Shown piece by piece: positions 10,183 to 19,707 of a DNA stretch of 64,000 nt. The translations under genes and the position numbers were made by a program. Within the stretch, counting starts at the first letter, position 1; each line of letters begins with the position of its first letter. The stretch comes from Legionella steigerwaltii (GTDB lineage Bacteria > Pseudomonadota > Gammaproteobacteria > Legionellales > Legionellaceae): the NCBI RefSeq assembly GCF_001468065.1, contig NZ_LNYZ01000005.1, positions 62,001 through 126,000 on the forward strand, given 5' to 3'. The notes beneath the pieces are model-generated. The model made no database searches. It was not told where the DNA came from and saw nothing but the letters and a program-made list of their open reading frames with translations.

Positions 10183-13029
10183 ATGGGAATACCAAAAAAA
10201 GCACTTTGGCATAGTCAACTCACTTATTCAGAAAAAACTGCGATTTCGGATAGCTCTCATCAAACTTTTAAAGTTACCTTTGAAGAAGATGGTGTTATCA
10301 AGAAAGCTTTTTTTAAAAAATTAGAACCTAAAAATCATTATCCTGAATTATTAGCCAAAATTAGCGTAGCAACTTCATCCTTCAAAAGGGCATTCCAAGG
10401 AAAAAGATCTGCTGAGGAGCGCTTGGTATTTGGGACGTATGATCTCGAACTAATGTCAGATAGCAATGAAACCGTAAAAGACAACACACTTCACATTGCA
10501 TTAGATAAAGACTCAATCAAATACATTGTTAAGACTCCTGAAGGTCTAATCAAAAAAGATACAATTGCTCTAAAGGATATACCAAACTTTAATCGGGAAC
10601 AGCCTTTAAGTGAACAGCTGCAAACGATAAAAAGTAATATCCTGGAAATCACTTCAAAAAGAGGTCACACCGAAGACAAAATAATTGGTACGCTTTCTAT
10701 TGGTGTTGAGGATTTTAAACCTTTTCACTTTGCCAGCCAGGGCGTTCCTGTCAATAGTACTTTAAAGGAACAAGTTGCTCCTAGTGTTAAAACACTAATT
10801 GAAAAAAACATTATGGAGCTTTTGATAGGCCGATGGTTTCTTGACGATGATGATGCTCATCCGCATAACCTAAGTTTGGCCGGTGATATCGATTTTGATA
10901 TGTTCTTTTATTGGTTCATCATTTATATGAAAGAACCTAGAGCGGTGATTGGCGTTCCTAAAAACCATGTTAATCTCACTGTTCGTGATTATGAGGCTTT
11001 TCCTAATGTCCAGGAGTCCATGCCTTATCATTGGCCGCCTTACCAACATCCAGGACAAGTTACTATTCCAGTAATATTACCCGGAGTACAAGAGCAAGCA
11101 CTTAAAAAATTACCTAAAGCCTATGCAGATCCCGTAGAGTTCGCGCGCTTGGCTCAGAATTCTCTTGCGCAAGAACAAAAACTGGCTGCTGTTTTAAAAG
11201 CCCTATTAACATTTCAACCCGAACTGCAACGTAAACGTTTAACCGAGCTTTTTGGTGATTTGCCTTTAAATTACACCTCTTTAGATGAAACGGATCCCAG
11301 CTTACGAGCAAAATATGAAGAGTTGTTTCCTGATTTTTGTAACGCAGAGACGAACAAAAAATCATTTGTTGATTTTATGATGGCTTTATATCAAGAGCAT
11401 TACGATAATTTATATCGGGTTGCCATCTTTTATATGGGATGTCTCGATAATGGTTATGGGGCATCGCTGCTACCTACTTATCAATCCCTTTATCAAAAAC
11501 CTTCTTTTTATCGGAATATAGAAGAATGGATCAAAAAAGAAAATGAAACAACCTATGCAAAGGAAGAGGGTCTTCGATATGATCCTAGCGAACTGCAAAA
11601 ACGATATCACATGGTTTGGCGTGATGCGTTTGCACCAACAATAAAAGAGTTGATTTACAGTTCATACCGACTAACAAACTCATTACTTAAAGAGACGACC
11701 AATCCTCCTCATGTACAAATTTCCAACCTAGTAAGTAAAAAGGCGACAGATGAGACCTTAACCAGCGCCTTGGAGTTATTTGGAAACCTCCCTCTACTCG
11801 ATGCTGATGCAATTGCAGCAAAGATTAGTGTTGATAAAGACAGTAAATTGCGCGATGCAACAAAGTCATTGGTTGCTTTTGTCAATGAGTTCCGAACGAT
11901 AATTAATACCTATTATGCAAAGAAACGTGAGGATCTCACTGAAAAAGATAACCTTGAATTTTCAGATAAACTTGGCTCACTGTATAAAACACATAATCTA
12001 ACAATTTGCCAAGCCTTGGCAAATACAACAACTCATGCCGCTGAATTCAATAATATAGCCGAAAGCCTTAAGTTAATTGCAGAGCAGGTCAATTTCCAGT
12101 TGCATTTGACAAAGACAGACGAGCTCATGGAAAAAGCCGTACTTGCAGTGAAAAGAGACGTGTTACCTTTTACGCATGAAGATGTGAAAAATCAATATTA
12201 TGATTCGTTGTTTGTTTGGGCAAAATCCATTAAACCTGAAGAATTGGAACGTTATATCATAGAAATTATTGATAAAAAATATGCTCCTTTTATCAGTGCG
12301 CTTTCATTTCGCACCAGAGTTGAACCCGTTAAAGAATATTTAAAAGTGAGCGTGAATGAGAGTGGTGATAATCGTCTGGCTTATATTTTAAGTTCAGGCC
12401 CAAAGCAAGATGGGGAATTGAATATGTTGCTTATCAAGGGCCTTACTATCCATATGCTACAAACGCACCCTATACCCAGTATTGATCTGGCCATAAGAGA
12501 TAAAAGTTTCGAAAAAGGCATTGCAGATTTTACTCGTGATGTGGTGTTCTTTGCTAAAAAAGACAAACGATTTACTCATCCTTATAGTGATGGAGGTATT
12601 TCTATGTTGTATAAGACTATGTATGAGTGGGTGGATAGCCTAACGGAACGGTCATTTAATAGCTTAGTTGAATCTTCATTAAAAAAATATGAAAAGGAAT
12701 CATGGGGCGCTTCTCTTTGGGGTTCCTCCAGGAGACAGGAAGTTGAAGGTTATTTAAAAGGAAATTGTAACTCGAAAGCACTTGCCCTGATCTTTATGAA
12801 TGGACCAGATTCCTCGGGGTTAAGCGACTGCTTATTTACCAAAATAATAGAAACGATTAAAAAAGAAACTACTAAGTATCCAGCGATGTTACAAGAGCAA
12901 AAATATCAATTAATCGCACAATTTAACTTGGAAGAGCATAAAAGATTTTATCTTAATGATGTGAAATATCATTATGAAACAATTTCTGCATCACATCGTC
13001 AACTGCTCATCGAAGGTTGTACTTATTAA
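10183..13029 (+). CDS. Large protein with lipid/protein-kinase-like HPHN...DFD motif; candidate Dot/Icm effector
   Basis: 948 residues with no signal peptide. The N-terminal third has a kinase-like core: a catalytic-loop-like DDDDAHPHN (about 221-229) is followed eight residues later by IDFD (236-239), arranged like the HxDxxxxN and DFG motifs of kinases. From memory, the lipid-kinase-like N-terminal domain of Legionella LepB has comparable motifs; this is the best analogy but not a proven homology. Residues about 330-948 are helical and unrecognised, with no Rab-GAP motif that I can identify. It is preceded by about 280 bp of non-coding DNA and followed by psd, so it is probably its own transcription unit. 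Confidence 0.55.
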   Translation: MGIPKKALWHSQLTYSEKTAISDSSHQTFKVTFEEDGVIKKAFFKKLEPKNHYPELLAKISVATSSFKRAFQGKRSAEERLVFGTYDLELMSDSNETVKDNTLHIALDKDSIKYIVKTPEGLIKKDTIALKDIPNFNREQPLSEQLQTIKSNILEITSKRGHTEDKIIGTLSIGVEDFKPFHFASQGVPVNSTLKEQVAPSVKTLIEKNIMELLIGRWFLDDDDAHPHNLSLAGDIDFDMFFYWFIIYMKEPRAVIGVPKNHVNLTVRDYEAFPNVQESMPYHWPPYQHPGQVTIPVILPGVQEQALKKLPKAYADPVEFARLAQNSLAQEQKLAAVLKALLTFQPELQRKRLTELFGDLPLNYTSLDETDPSLRAKYEELFPDFCNAETNKKSFVDFMMALYQEHYDNLYRVAIFYMGCLDNGYGASLLPTYQSLYQKPSFYRNIEEWIKKENETTYAKEEGLRYDPSELQKRYHMVWRDAFAPTIKELIYSSYRLTNSLLKETTNPPHVQISNLVSKKATDETLTSALELFGNLPLLDADAIAAKISVDKDSKLRDATKSLVAFVNEFRTIINTYYAKKREDLTEKDNLEFSDKLGSLYKTHNLTICQALANTTTHAAEFNNIAESLKLIAEQVNFQLHLTKTDELMEKAVLAVKRDVLPFTHEDVKNQYYDSLFVWAKSIKPEELERYIIEIIDKKYAPFISALSFRTRVEPVKEYLKVSVNESGDNRLAYILSSGPKQDGELNMLLIKGLTIHMLQTHPIPSIDLAIRDKSFEKGIADFTRDVVFFAKKDKRFTHPYSDGGISMLYKTMYEWVDSLTERSFNSLVESSLKKYEKESWGASLWGSSRRQEVEGYLKGNCNSKALALIFMNGPDSSGLSDCLFTKIIETIKKETTKYPAMLQEQKYQLIAQFNLEEHKRFYLNDVKYHYETISASHRQLLIEGCTY

Positions 13030-13233
13030 GCATGTGGCTCTTTGACAATTCATATTTCTACGTCTTGCGACTTGTTTGCGGGATCCAGGTTCGTGAACGT
13101 ATATGGGCGATTGAGACGAGGACATTCAAACCTTAAATAAACTACTTGTACTTTCAATGTTCCCAACTATGTTTGTGAGCATTGGAAGTATAGGTTATGA
13201 TCCTTTTTTTCTAAAACGTTGCAAGAGCTTTAT

Positions 13234-14088
13234 ATGTCTTTTGATTTAATAAAAACTTTGCCTCAATATTTAACTCCTAAGCATGGATTGACAACTCTAG
13301 CGGGATGTGTGGCTGAAGTGAAACATGACAAGGTAAAAAATTACATCATTCAACGATTTATAAGTAAATACCAGGTCAATATGAGTGAGGCGTTGATTGA
13401 AGATCCTACTGCATACGCTTGTTTTAATGACTTTTTTATTCGTTATTTAAAACCAGAATGTAGACCATTGGCTCGAGCGGACATTATTTCACCGGTAGAT
13501 GGGTGTGTTAGTGAAATAGGCTCTATAGAGCAAGGCCAATTAATTCAGGCAAAAGGTCATTATTACTCAGTAGAAGATCTTTTAATGTGTGGTAAAGATC
13601 GAGCAGCGCAATTTGTTAACGGACGTTTTGCTACTTTGTATTTATCGCCCAAAGATTATCATCGTGTTCATATGCCGATGGATGCCAAACTCATATCAAT
13701 GAACTATATGCCTGGTGCATTATTTTCCGTCCAACCTTCGACTGTTCGTGTAGTACCCCGGCTATTTGCACGTAATGAACGATTGGCTGTCTTTTTTTCC
13801 ACTAAAATAGGCCCTATGGTGATGGTGATGGTTGGTGCAACTATAGTTGGAGCGATAGGAACCAGTTGGCATGGGGATATCAAGCGCAGCAAAACACACA
13901 TTGATTTTGAATACAGACAAGAAGAGCAGAAGCAAATGGCTAAAGGCGATGAAATGGGCTACTTTAAATTGGGCTCAACGGTTATTTTGCTGTTTGCAAA
14001 CGGTGCTCAAATGAATTGGAGTAATGATTTAAAAGCAGGGAGTACAATCCGTTTTGGTCAGGCGTTAGGGGATATAACATCCAAATAA
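13234..14088 (+). CDS. psd: Phosphatidylserine decarboxylase proenzyme
   Basis: Converts phosphatidylserine to phosphatidylethanolamine at the inner membrane. The ATG at 13234 is preferred to the TTG at 13219: it has an AAGAG upstream and gives 284 residues, the usual length. The self-cleavage motif LGST is at 246-249, so the pyruvoyl group would form on Ser248. SPVDG (86-90) and the DYHRVHMP stretch (141-148) supply the conserved Asp and His residues. With cfa (40128) and a PmtA-like methyltransferase (45185) it gives the window three phospholipid-modifying genes, though they are not linked in one operon. Directly followed by an interspersed repeat. Confidence 0.95.
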   Translation: MSFDLIKTLPQYLTPKHGLTTLAGCVAEVKHDKVKNYIIQRFISKYQVNMSEALIEDPTAYACFNDFFIRYLKPECRPLARADIISPVDGCVSEIGSIEQGQLIQAKGHYYSVEDLLMCGKDRAAQFVNGRFATLYLSPKDYHRVHMPMDAKLISMNYMPGALFSVQPSTVRVVPRLFARNERLAVFFSTKIGPMVMVMVGATIVGAIGTSWHGDIKRSKTHIDFEYRQEEQKQMAKGDEMGYFKLGSTVILLFANGAQMNWSNDLKAGSTIRFGQALGDITSK

Positions 14089-14096
14089 AATGAATT

Positions 14097-14186
14097 GTAG
14101 CCTGGGTGAAGCGCAGCGGAACCCGGGATTAAGAAATTTATTCGTGGCCAGAAAACCCGGGTTCCGCTGCGCTGCACCCAGGCTAC
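14097..14186. repeat. Interspersed palindromic repeat, copy 4
   Basis: Complete copy with outer arms GTAGCCTGGGTG / CACCCAGGCTAC and inner AACCCGGG / CCCGGGTT. It fills the gap between two convergent genes (psd and the ornithine cyclodeaminase-family gene). Confidence 0.85.
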
Positions 14187-14204
14187 ATCTCCTATAAATT
14201 CCCC

Positions 14205-15176
14205 TTAATTCAACTCAAATGCTGTTCCTAAATTTTTATTTACCGCATTTTCATAAACAACTGAAGCGACACTTACATCCTGGATAGAAAGCCCCACTGA
14301 TTTGAACACCGTGATTTGATTTTTGTAATCGATATTTTTATGTATTAACCAATTACCTATCTCGATGATATCTTCTTGTTTTAACTGATTTTGTTGGACT
14401 GCACTGATAATTTCACCAGCCTCAGCCATGACAGCACTTAATTGATCAACGATCACAATGCTATGTTTTAACACCTCATTATCGATTTCTTTCATCTGGG
14501 CGGTGTGGGAGCCTATGGCATTAATATGTACATGAGGTTGTATGTCGTGTAAATGAATTAAGGGTTCGGTGCTGGCCGTGGCGGTACAGATGATGTCTGC
14601 ATCTTTAACCGCGGAGGGAATATGATCATAAACATTAATTGTGTATTGGTTTGAGAATTTTGTCGCGAATTGCTCTGCCTTTTTAATATTTCTTGACCAT
14701 ACGGACACCTGTTTGATATCACGCACAGTGGCTACAGCTTGAAGCTGTGTTTCTGCTTGAATACCTGAACCAATGATCGCTACATGATGAGCATGCTCTG
14801 TTGCAAAATATTGGGTTGCCAATCCCGAAACGGCCCCAGTTCTTAATGCAGTCAGATACCCTGCATCCATTAATGCCTTGGGTTCACCCGTGCTGGCATC
14901 AAGTAACATAATAAAACCAGTAATTGTGGGTTTATTTCGTGTGCTATTTTTGGGAAAAATGGAAGCTACTTTCAAACCTAACGCTTTGTCTTGAGCCAGA
15001 TATGCAGGCATTGTTAAAGTAAGCGCCTCTTCTTCCTCAATAGTAATCCCTGTTCTTAAAGGTAATTTAACCTGTTGTTTGGCTAATTGAATAAATGCAT
15101 TTTCCATTGCCCTAATTGCCTGGCTCATAGTAATACTTTGTTTTACTTCATCCAGGGATAACAATCTAAGACTCAT
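14205..15176 (-). CDS. Ornithine cyclodeaminase / mu-crystallin family protein
   Basis: NAD(P)-binding enzyme of the OCD/mu-crystallin family, whose members act on ornithine, alanine or cyclic imino acids; the substrate here cannot be told. Family features are ALRTGAVSGLAT in the first half and the Rossmann motif IIGSGIQAETQ. I prefer the ATG at 15176 to the TTG at 15194: GGAGG sits 12 bases upstream, inside the last codons of the preceding epimerase gene. The stop of that gene is only 7 bases before this start, so the two are almost certainly translationally coupled. About 323 residues, normal length. Confidence 0.88.
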   Translation of the reverse strand: MSLRLLSLDEVKQSITMSQAIRAMENAFIQLAKQQVKLPLRTGITIEEEEALTLTMPAYLAQDKALGLKVASIFPKNSTRNKPTITGFIMLLDASTGEPKALMDAGYLTALRTGAVSGLATQYFATEHAHHVAIIGSGIQAETQLQAVATVRDIKQVSVWSRNIKKAEQFATKFSNQYTINVYDHIPSAVKDADIICTATASTEPLIHLHDIQPHVHINAIGSHTAQMKEIDNEVLKHSIVIVDQLSAVMAEAGEIISAVQQNQLKQEDIIEIGNWLIHKNIDYKNQITVFKSVGLSIQDVSVASVVYENAVNKNLGTAFELN

Positions 15177-15183
15177 AATAATC

Positions 15184-16116
15184 TTAACCTCCAAATTCTT
15201 TAGTTAAAGCTGAAAATAACGTTGGGTATTCGAAATCAAATTGATATTCTAACAGGCGTTGGGGTGTCACAGTTTGTCCTGACAATAATAATTCTTCGCC
15301 CATTTGGCCGAATAAAAGCGTTACAACCCAGGCAGGCATCTGCAGAAATGCAGGTTTGTTGAGTACCTGCGCAAATGTTTTGGTAAACGTTTTTTGCGTG
15401 ACACACTCTGGTGCTACCAAATTCACCGGACCGGTAATTTCTGGATGGGCAATTAAAAACATGATTGCTTTAACCAGATCGGCGCTATCAATCCATGCTA
15501 AAGGTTGTTCTCCAGAACCAACCACCGCTCCAATCCCATATTTTGTGGGTAATTCCAGTTTTTTTAGCATCCCATCGCCGCGCTTTAAAACCACGCCAAA
15601 ACGCATTAGGGTAACCGGCATACCCATTTCAAAACCTCTTTTTGCGGTTTGTTCCCACTGAGTAACAAGCTGAGTCGAGAAACTGGTATCAGGAGAATCA
15701 ATAGGAGGGGTGGTTTCAGTAAAGGTTAGATTATCTTGTGCTCGTATTTTCTGTAATCCATAAATGCCAACAGCACTTGCATTATACAAGTGAGGTTTTT
15801 TCTCTTCGGCTTTGAGTCCCCAAAGCACTAATTGACTGGTTGTTTCAATGCGACTTGAAAGTAACCTTTCTTTTGTTTCGGAGCTCCATCGATGGGCCGC
15901 AATATTTTCACCCGCTAGATTAATAATCACATCAAATTCATTCGGATTTAATGCATTAAGTTCATCCCAGGAAATCGCATGTACCTTATTTGCAAAAATC
16001 TGTTTAATTTTTTCTTCATCACGTCCAATTACATAAATATTATGTCCAGACTCCAGTAATTCAGGTACTAAAGTTTGACCAACTAATCCTGTCCCACCTC
16101 CAATAATAATTTTCAT
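15184..16116 (-). CDS. TIGR01777 family NAD-dependent epimerase (YfcH-like)
   Basis: Short-chain-dehydrogenase-type epimerase, 310 residues. The N-terminal GGGTGLVGQ binds the nucleotide; NLAGENIAAHRW and the YNASAVGIYG segment are hallmarks of the TIGR01777 group, and the last 50 residues match the DUF1731 tail. Upstream GGAGG is well placed for this ATG. It is the first gene of a two-gene operon with the ornithine cyclodeaminase homologue. Physiological substrate unknown. Confidence 0.9.
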   Translation of the reverse strand: MKIIIGGGTGLVGQTLVPELLESGHNIYVIGRDEEKIKQIFANKVHAISWDELNALNPNEFDVIINLAGENIAAHRWSSETKERLLSSRIETTSQLVLWGLKAEEKKPHLYNASAVGIYGLQKIRAQDNLTFTETTPPIDSPDTSFSTQLVTQWEQTAKRGFEMGMPVTLMRFGVVLKRGDGMLKKLELPTKYGIGAVVGSGEQPLAWIDSADLVKAIMFLIAHPEITGPVNLVAPECVTQKTFTKTFAQVLNKPAFLQMPAWVVTLLFGQMGEELLLSGQTVTPQRLLEYQFDFEYPTLFSALTKEFGG

Positions 16117-16181
16117 GAGAACCTCCTTTAAGCGTCGGTCTATAACAAATTAATTTATAACACATAATAGTAAAAATTAGA

Positions 16182-16222
16182 GTAGCAACTGTCCTGAAAG
16201 TTTTTTTCAAGACAGTTGCTAC
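16182..16222. terminator. Strong hairpin near the left edge of the integrated element
   Basis: Perfect 12-base arms GTAGCAACTGTC (16182-16193) and GACAGTTGCTAC (16211-16222). The loop contains TTTTTTTC. It lies between the epimerase promoter side and the left attachment site; it may end transcription coming out of the element, or be an operator. Confidence 0.5.
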
Positions 16223-16332
16223 ATTCATTAGAAGGTTCAATAGTTTTTTCTGGATTGTGATTAAGAGAGCGCGTCATGAGAGCTATCTTGAAATTGCTCT
16301 AAAGTCTCTACTGTATATGGATTTAAAATCTT

Positions 16333-16363
16333 TCAATGGTACCGAGAAGAGGACTCGAACCTC
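16333..16363. repeat. attL: 31-bp copy of the tRNA-Leu 3' end
   Basis: Identical over 31 bases to 25594-25624, including the T-arm and CCA end of the tRNA, then diverging at once. It is a fragment left by site-specific integration, not a functional tRNA. Confidence 0.9.
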
Positions 16364-16411
16364 TTTGTAATGCATTGATTTAATTAGTTTAAAATAACCT
16401 GGACTCGAAAT

Positions 16412-16431
16412 TTACCCAAGATCTTACCCAA
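16412..16431. repeat. Left copy of a 20-bp subterminal repeat (probable integrase arm site)
   Basis: TTACCCAAGATCTTACCCAA, itself two direct TTACCCAA units 11 bases apart. The same 20 bases occur in the same orientation at 25444-25463, inside the other end of the element. Position and doubling fit arm-type binding sites for the N-terminal domain of the integrase. Confidence 0.6.
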
Positions 16432-16502
16432 CCTTATATATGATAGATGATTTGAATAAATAAGAAAACATAAGGATAGATGCGAATTGAAAAGAATTTA
16501 AG

Positions 16503-17210
16503 TTATTCTGTTGGTAATGCATCTTGAGCAAGTGTTTTAACTAATTCATAAGGTTCTTTATATGCACATTTATCATTCATTACTATTGAAAATTGAGAAA
16601 GAAGCACCTCGAATGGTTCGGGGTGAAGTTTTTTTTCCATGGGGGTACAACATAAGCCAAGATATGTGGGAAAAATCCTATCTAATCTAATTATTGATCC
16701 AGGTTCATCTGGATTTTTAGGGTCAGGTAAACAAAAAAAATGTGGGTACTGTAACGCGCGAATGCGTGCTACTAAAATTGGCCCAAAGGTCCCTGGGTTT
16801 AGCATGGAAGAAACACTGAAACATGGTGCTACTAAGTAGGTTGTTTTTCCTAAATTAGATGCAAGCTTTCTCTCGGTGCCTGAATTTATGGTATCAATAT
16901 TACTTGTATGTATAGCCGATAAAATAACTACAGGTCGCTTTTTTCCTTTTGTGAGTATTATTTCTTCTGTATCTCCAAGATTTAGCCTTTTTATGGGCAG
17001 TCGTTGACGACTTTTAAAATGAGTCTTATTAATTTGTGTAATTTCAAAATTCGTAATGCTATGTTCATCTGGAGTAGCCCGTTCAACCTCCAGTATTCTC
17101 GTCACTTCATCTGTATCAGGGGTTGGTACCCAATAAATACTCCCTAGTTGTGGCTTACTATTTGATGGTGTATCTTCTAGAAATGTATCAAATACTTGCA
17201 ATATACCCAT
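16503..17210 (-). CDS. Putative PemK/MazF-like toxin of a Panacea-type toxin-antitoxin pair
   Basis: About 235 residues. The N-terminus has LGSIYWVP and, near residue 90, GKKRPVVILSA; together they resemble the two first strands and the RPVVVVS-type motif of PemK/MazF ribonuclease folds, though with a long insertion between them. The remainder is unrecognised. It begins 21 bases after the Panacea-like gene, so the two form an operon, antitoxin first. The ATG at 17210 is used here; a TTG at 17216 is possible. Placement at the element's edge is where satellites keep defence or addiction cargo. Toxin identity is inference. Confidence 0.5.
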   Translation of the reverse strand: MGILQVFDTFLEDTPSNSKPQLGSIYWVPTPDTDEVTRILEVERATPDEHSITNFEITQINKTHFKSRQRLPIKRLNLGDTEEIILTKGKKRPVVILSAIHTSNIDTINSGTERKLASNLGKTTYLVAPCFSVSSMLNPGTFGPILVARIRALQYPHFFCLPDPKNPDEPGSIIRLDRIFPTYLGLCCTPMEKKLHPEPFEVLLSQFSIVMNDKCAYKEPYELVKTLAQDALPTE

Positions 17211-17231
17211 AATCAATCCACTGATTTGAAA

Positions 17232-17930
17232 TTAGTCGTTTAATTTTGCTTTTCCTCGCAGTCCAGTAGGAAGAGGCTCTTCATTTAATGCTTTTAATCC
17301 TGAATAATAAATATCATCATATTGCCCATGAATTATTTCACTTTTTTGTGTTCGAATTTCTATAAGTTCACGTAGTTTATTTCTGGTTTTTTTTATAGCG
17401 TTGGAGGGAATTTTTTTCATCTGTACAGTTCGGTAATCTGCTGGATTCTTTTTAATGCAATCTGAAAAATTTAAAATTTCTCCTGGTTTGGCATTGTGCA
17501 TGGGATCGGTTTTAAAATAGACATAATCCAATAGCTTTGTTAGGTTTTGTCCATATCGTTTCATGTCACTTTGTATTTTCAAACGCACTGAACCAGGTAT
17601 TCCAAGCTCAATTAGACTAGGAGGCCTCTGATAATCTGCAATATTATAAAGCACAAAATCTTTGTCATTTTCTAATGAAGAGGCTGAGCTTGTTTCTACT
17701 ATTTTTTTAGTTAAAGTTAATGCTTCTATGTCTTTAATTGCATTTACAGAGAAGGGGCCATAATGCAGAAATTGCCACACCCAATAAGATTGAGTTTTTC
17801 CTTGTTGCTCCTCTGCTACATATACATCTAATAGATAAAGGTATTTAACTAGAGCAGTTTTCAACAATGGAGCTATTCCACTGTTCTGTGCTTCTTGTAT
17901 GATCGCTAATATTAATTGTTGATTATCCAT
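17232..17930 (-). CDS. Panacea (DUF4065)-like antitoxin domain protein
   Basis: 232 residues. Residues about 20-75 (LLKTALVKYLYLLDVYVAEE, then WQFLHYGPFS) match the layout of the Panacea/DUF4065 domain: a KLLY-type helix followed by an aromatic-rich YGPF turn. Panacea domains are known as antitoxin modules that pair with many unrelated toxins. The C-terminal half is longer than in the minimal domain and ends in a basic tail. It is the first gene of a two-gene unit with the PemK-like gene and diverges from the terminase-like gene at 18132. Confidence 0.55.
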   Translation of the reverse strand: MDNQQLILAIIQEAQNSGIAPLLKTALVKYLYLLDVYVAEEQQGKTQSYWVWQFLHYGPFSVNAIKDIEALTLTKKIVETSSASSLENDKDFVLYNIADYQRPPSLIELGIPGSVRLKIQSDMKRYGQNLTKLLDYVYFKTDPMHNAKPGEILNFSDCIKKNPADYRTVQMKKIPSNAIKKTRNKLRELIEIRTQKSEIIHGQYDDIYYSGLKALNEEPLPTGLRGKAKLND

Positions 17931-18131
17931 ATATAATGGGTCTTAAATAATTAATTTATATTATGTTTAATTATTATACATTATTGTAGTATACAATTTT
18001 GAATTTAATTAATCTCATCTGAAATAATGGGCAATTGTAATGTGCAACTAGCTTTAAATCAAAAAATAACAATCGTAATAATTGATACGTTAATAGTAAA
18101 ATAGAATAACTCTTTCTTAATCAACTCTAGA

Positions 18132-18578
18132 ATGGATATTAAAAAAAATAAAGTAGGAAGACCCACTAACTATACTGCTGCGCTTGCAAAAGAAATTTGT
18201 GATGTTATTGCATCGAACAGTATAGGGATAAAAAAATTATGCGCCGAGAATCCACACTGGCCAAATAAAGATACAATTTTTGCATGGCTGAAAAATAATT
18301 CCGAATTTTCCGACCAATACGCGCAAGCAAAACAATGCCAAGTTGAATTACTGGTTGAAGAAATATTAGAAATTGCTGATGATTCATCTCATGACGAGGT
18401 AGTGAATGAGCAGGGCAATATAATCTGTAATAGAGAATTTATAGCTCGCTCACGGTTGCGTATTGATACGCGTAAATGGTTGGCTTCAAAATTAGTACCT
18501 AAAATATATGGAGCTCGGTGCAAAGAGGAGCAGGCTCCAGTATCTTCTTATCTTGAAAAACTACTTGGATTGAATTAA
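18132..18578 (+). CDS. Terminase small subunit-like DNA-binding protein (Sf6 gp1 type)
   Basis: 148 residues, the usual size of small terminase subunits of this group. It starts with a helix-turn-helix (GRPTNYTAALAKEICDVI ... NKDTIFAWLKNN), then EILEIADD and RSRLRIDTRKWLASKL...YG, a chain of motifs typical of the family. These proteins recognise the packaging site of phage DNA. No large subunit gene is present anywhere in the element, so it could redirect a helper phage's packaging, as terminase small subunits do in staphylococcal islands. That role is inferred from context. Confidence 0.75.
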   Translation: MDIKKNKVGRPTNYTAALAKEICDVIASNSIGIKKLCAENPHWPNKDTIFAWLKNNSEFSDQYAQAKQCQVELLVEEILEIADDSSHDEVVNEQGNIICNREFIARSRLRIDTRKWLASKLVPKIYGARCKEEQAPVSSYLEKLLGLN

Positions 18579-18642
18579 TCATTTTATCTAGTTTCGAAAA
18601 TAAAAATTTAGTACGTTTTTTTGATCACCCATCTGTTCCAAA

Positions 18643-19104
18643 TTAAAAATTGAATTTTTTGCCATAAACAATATATACCAAGGATTGTTTGGTAACGTTG
18701 ATGATAATAAAAACAATAATAATGCCCCATAGCCAGAACTTCATAACTGATAACCAACTACCAAGTTCTTTAAATTCCCAATGCGTAGGATATGGTTCAG
18801 GAGATGGCGCTCGATATTTTTCAAATTCATCACTATGTTTACCACACATTTTTATTGCTTTTTTAGCGTCATAATCAGAAAAGCTTTTTTTTGAATCAAA
18901 ATAAAGGTCTAAACTATGAAATGAATGTCTCGTTCCATCCGGGCAGGTCAAATAACTTTTTTTGGTATCAACCAATTGATATGGTTTTAAACACCACCCT
19001 ATACAGAGAACCCCGATAAGTCCTACTGCTAAAAAAAAGATGTACAGAACTTTAACAAGTCTGTAGAACCATTTATTTTGTAAATCTAACTTTTGTGTTG
19101 TCAT
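18643..19104 (-). CDS. Small protein with two membrane segments
   Basis: 153 residues, unrecognised. Membrane helices lie near 17-40 (VLYIFFLAVGLIGVLCIGW) and 120-140 (WLWGIIIVFIIINV). The loop between them holds two cysteines and a DGTRHSFHS stretch. It follows the secreted protein at 19126-19449 by about 20 bases, in the same operon. Such cargo in satellites or prophages can be superinfection-exclusion proteins, but nothing in the sequence proves that. Confidence 0.6.
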   Translation of the reverse strand: MTTQKLDLQNKWFYRLVKVLYIFFLAVGLIGVLCIGWCLKPYQLVDTKKSYLTCPDGTRHSFHSLDLYFDSKKSFSDYDAKKAIKMCGKHSDEFEKYRAPSPEPYPTHWEFKELGSWLSVMKFWLWGIIIVFIIINVTKQSLVYIVYGKKFNF

Positions 19105-19125
19105 TTCATATTTCCAAGGGAATGT

Positions 19126-19449
19126 TTATCTAATGCCAAGAGGATCTTTTCCTTTATCTCTGTTTCTAGCCGCTTGGTTCATCGGAATCAATTTTTTTGT
19201 ATTAGGATCATAACGGTACCTTGGGTTTTTACCTGGAGGTTCTGCCCACGGGGAACATTTTGTTGATTCGGTAATAGATTCAGAGATACATTTTGACAAC
19301 GCTCCGGTCTCAACATTTAATAACCAAACTGAAGAGCCTGAGGTTCCAATTGGGTAAAGTTGATATTTAGCAACTGACGGGGGCTGAAGAGCGCTAGCGT
19401 AAACCTGACAAGCAGATAGCATCAGAACTAATGTTAATTTTTTTTTCAT
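19126..19449 (-). CDS. Small exported protein of unknown function
   Basis: 107 residues with a clear signal peptide: MKKK, a hydrophobic LVLMLSACQVYA core and an Ala-x-Ala-like cleavage site near residue 19. The cysteine at 14 is not followed by a good lipobox, so a lipoprotein is less likely. The mature part has two cysteines and a basic tail. First gene of a two-gene unit with the membrane protein downstream. Confidence 0.6.
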   Translation of the reverse strand: MKKKLTLVLMLSACQVYASALQPPSVAKYQLYPIGTSGSSVWLLNVETGALSKCISESITESTKCSPWAEPPGKNPRYRYDPNTKKLIPMNQAARNRDKGKDPLGIR

Positions 19450-19707
19450 AAAAATTCTAGTCTAAAAAAGAAGGTAACAACCTTAAAGATTTCACTTTAT
19501 GGTTAATGATTTTTGTTTTTATTGTTGCTAGTTGTATTTTTTGCACTTTATTAACGCTTTTCTAAATAGGCAGGTTTGGTATTAAGAAAATCATTTTCGA
19601 TAATTGCTGCCTTAATTTTTATCACCTGACCGATAATAAACCAAATTCAGAAATAATGCCACTTATTGGGCTTGGAACTTATAAGGTGCAATCGGTTTAC
19701 TTATTGC

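Noticed and set aside
16333-16363. Second tRNA-Leu gene
   Set aside because: Only the 3' 27 bases of the tRNA are present; this is the attachment-site copy.
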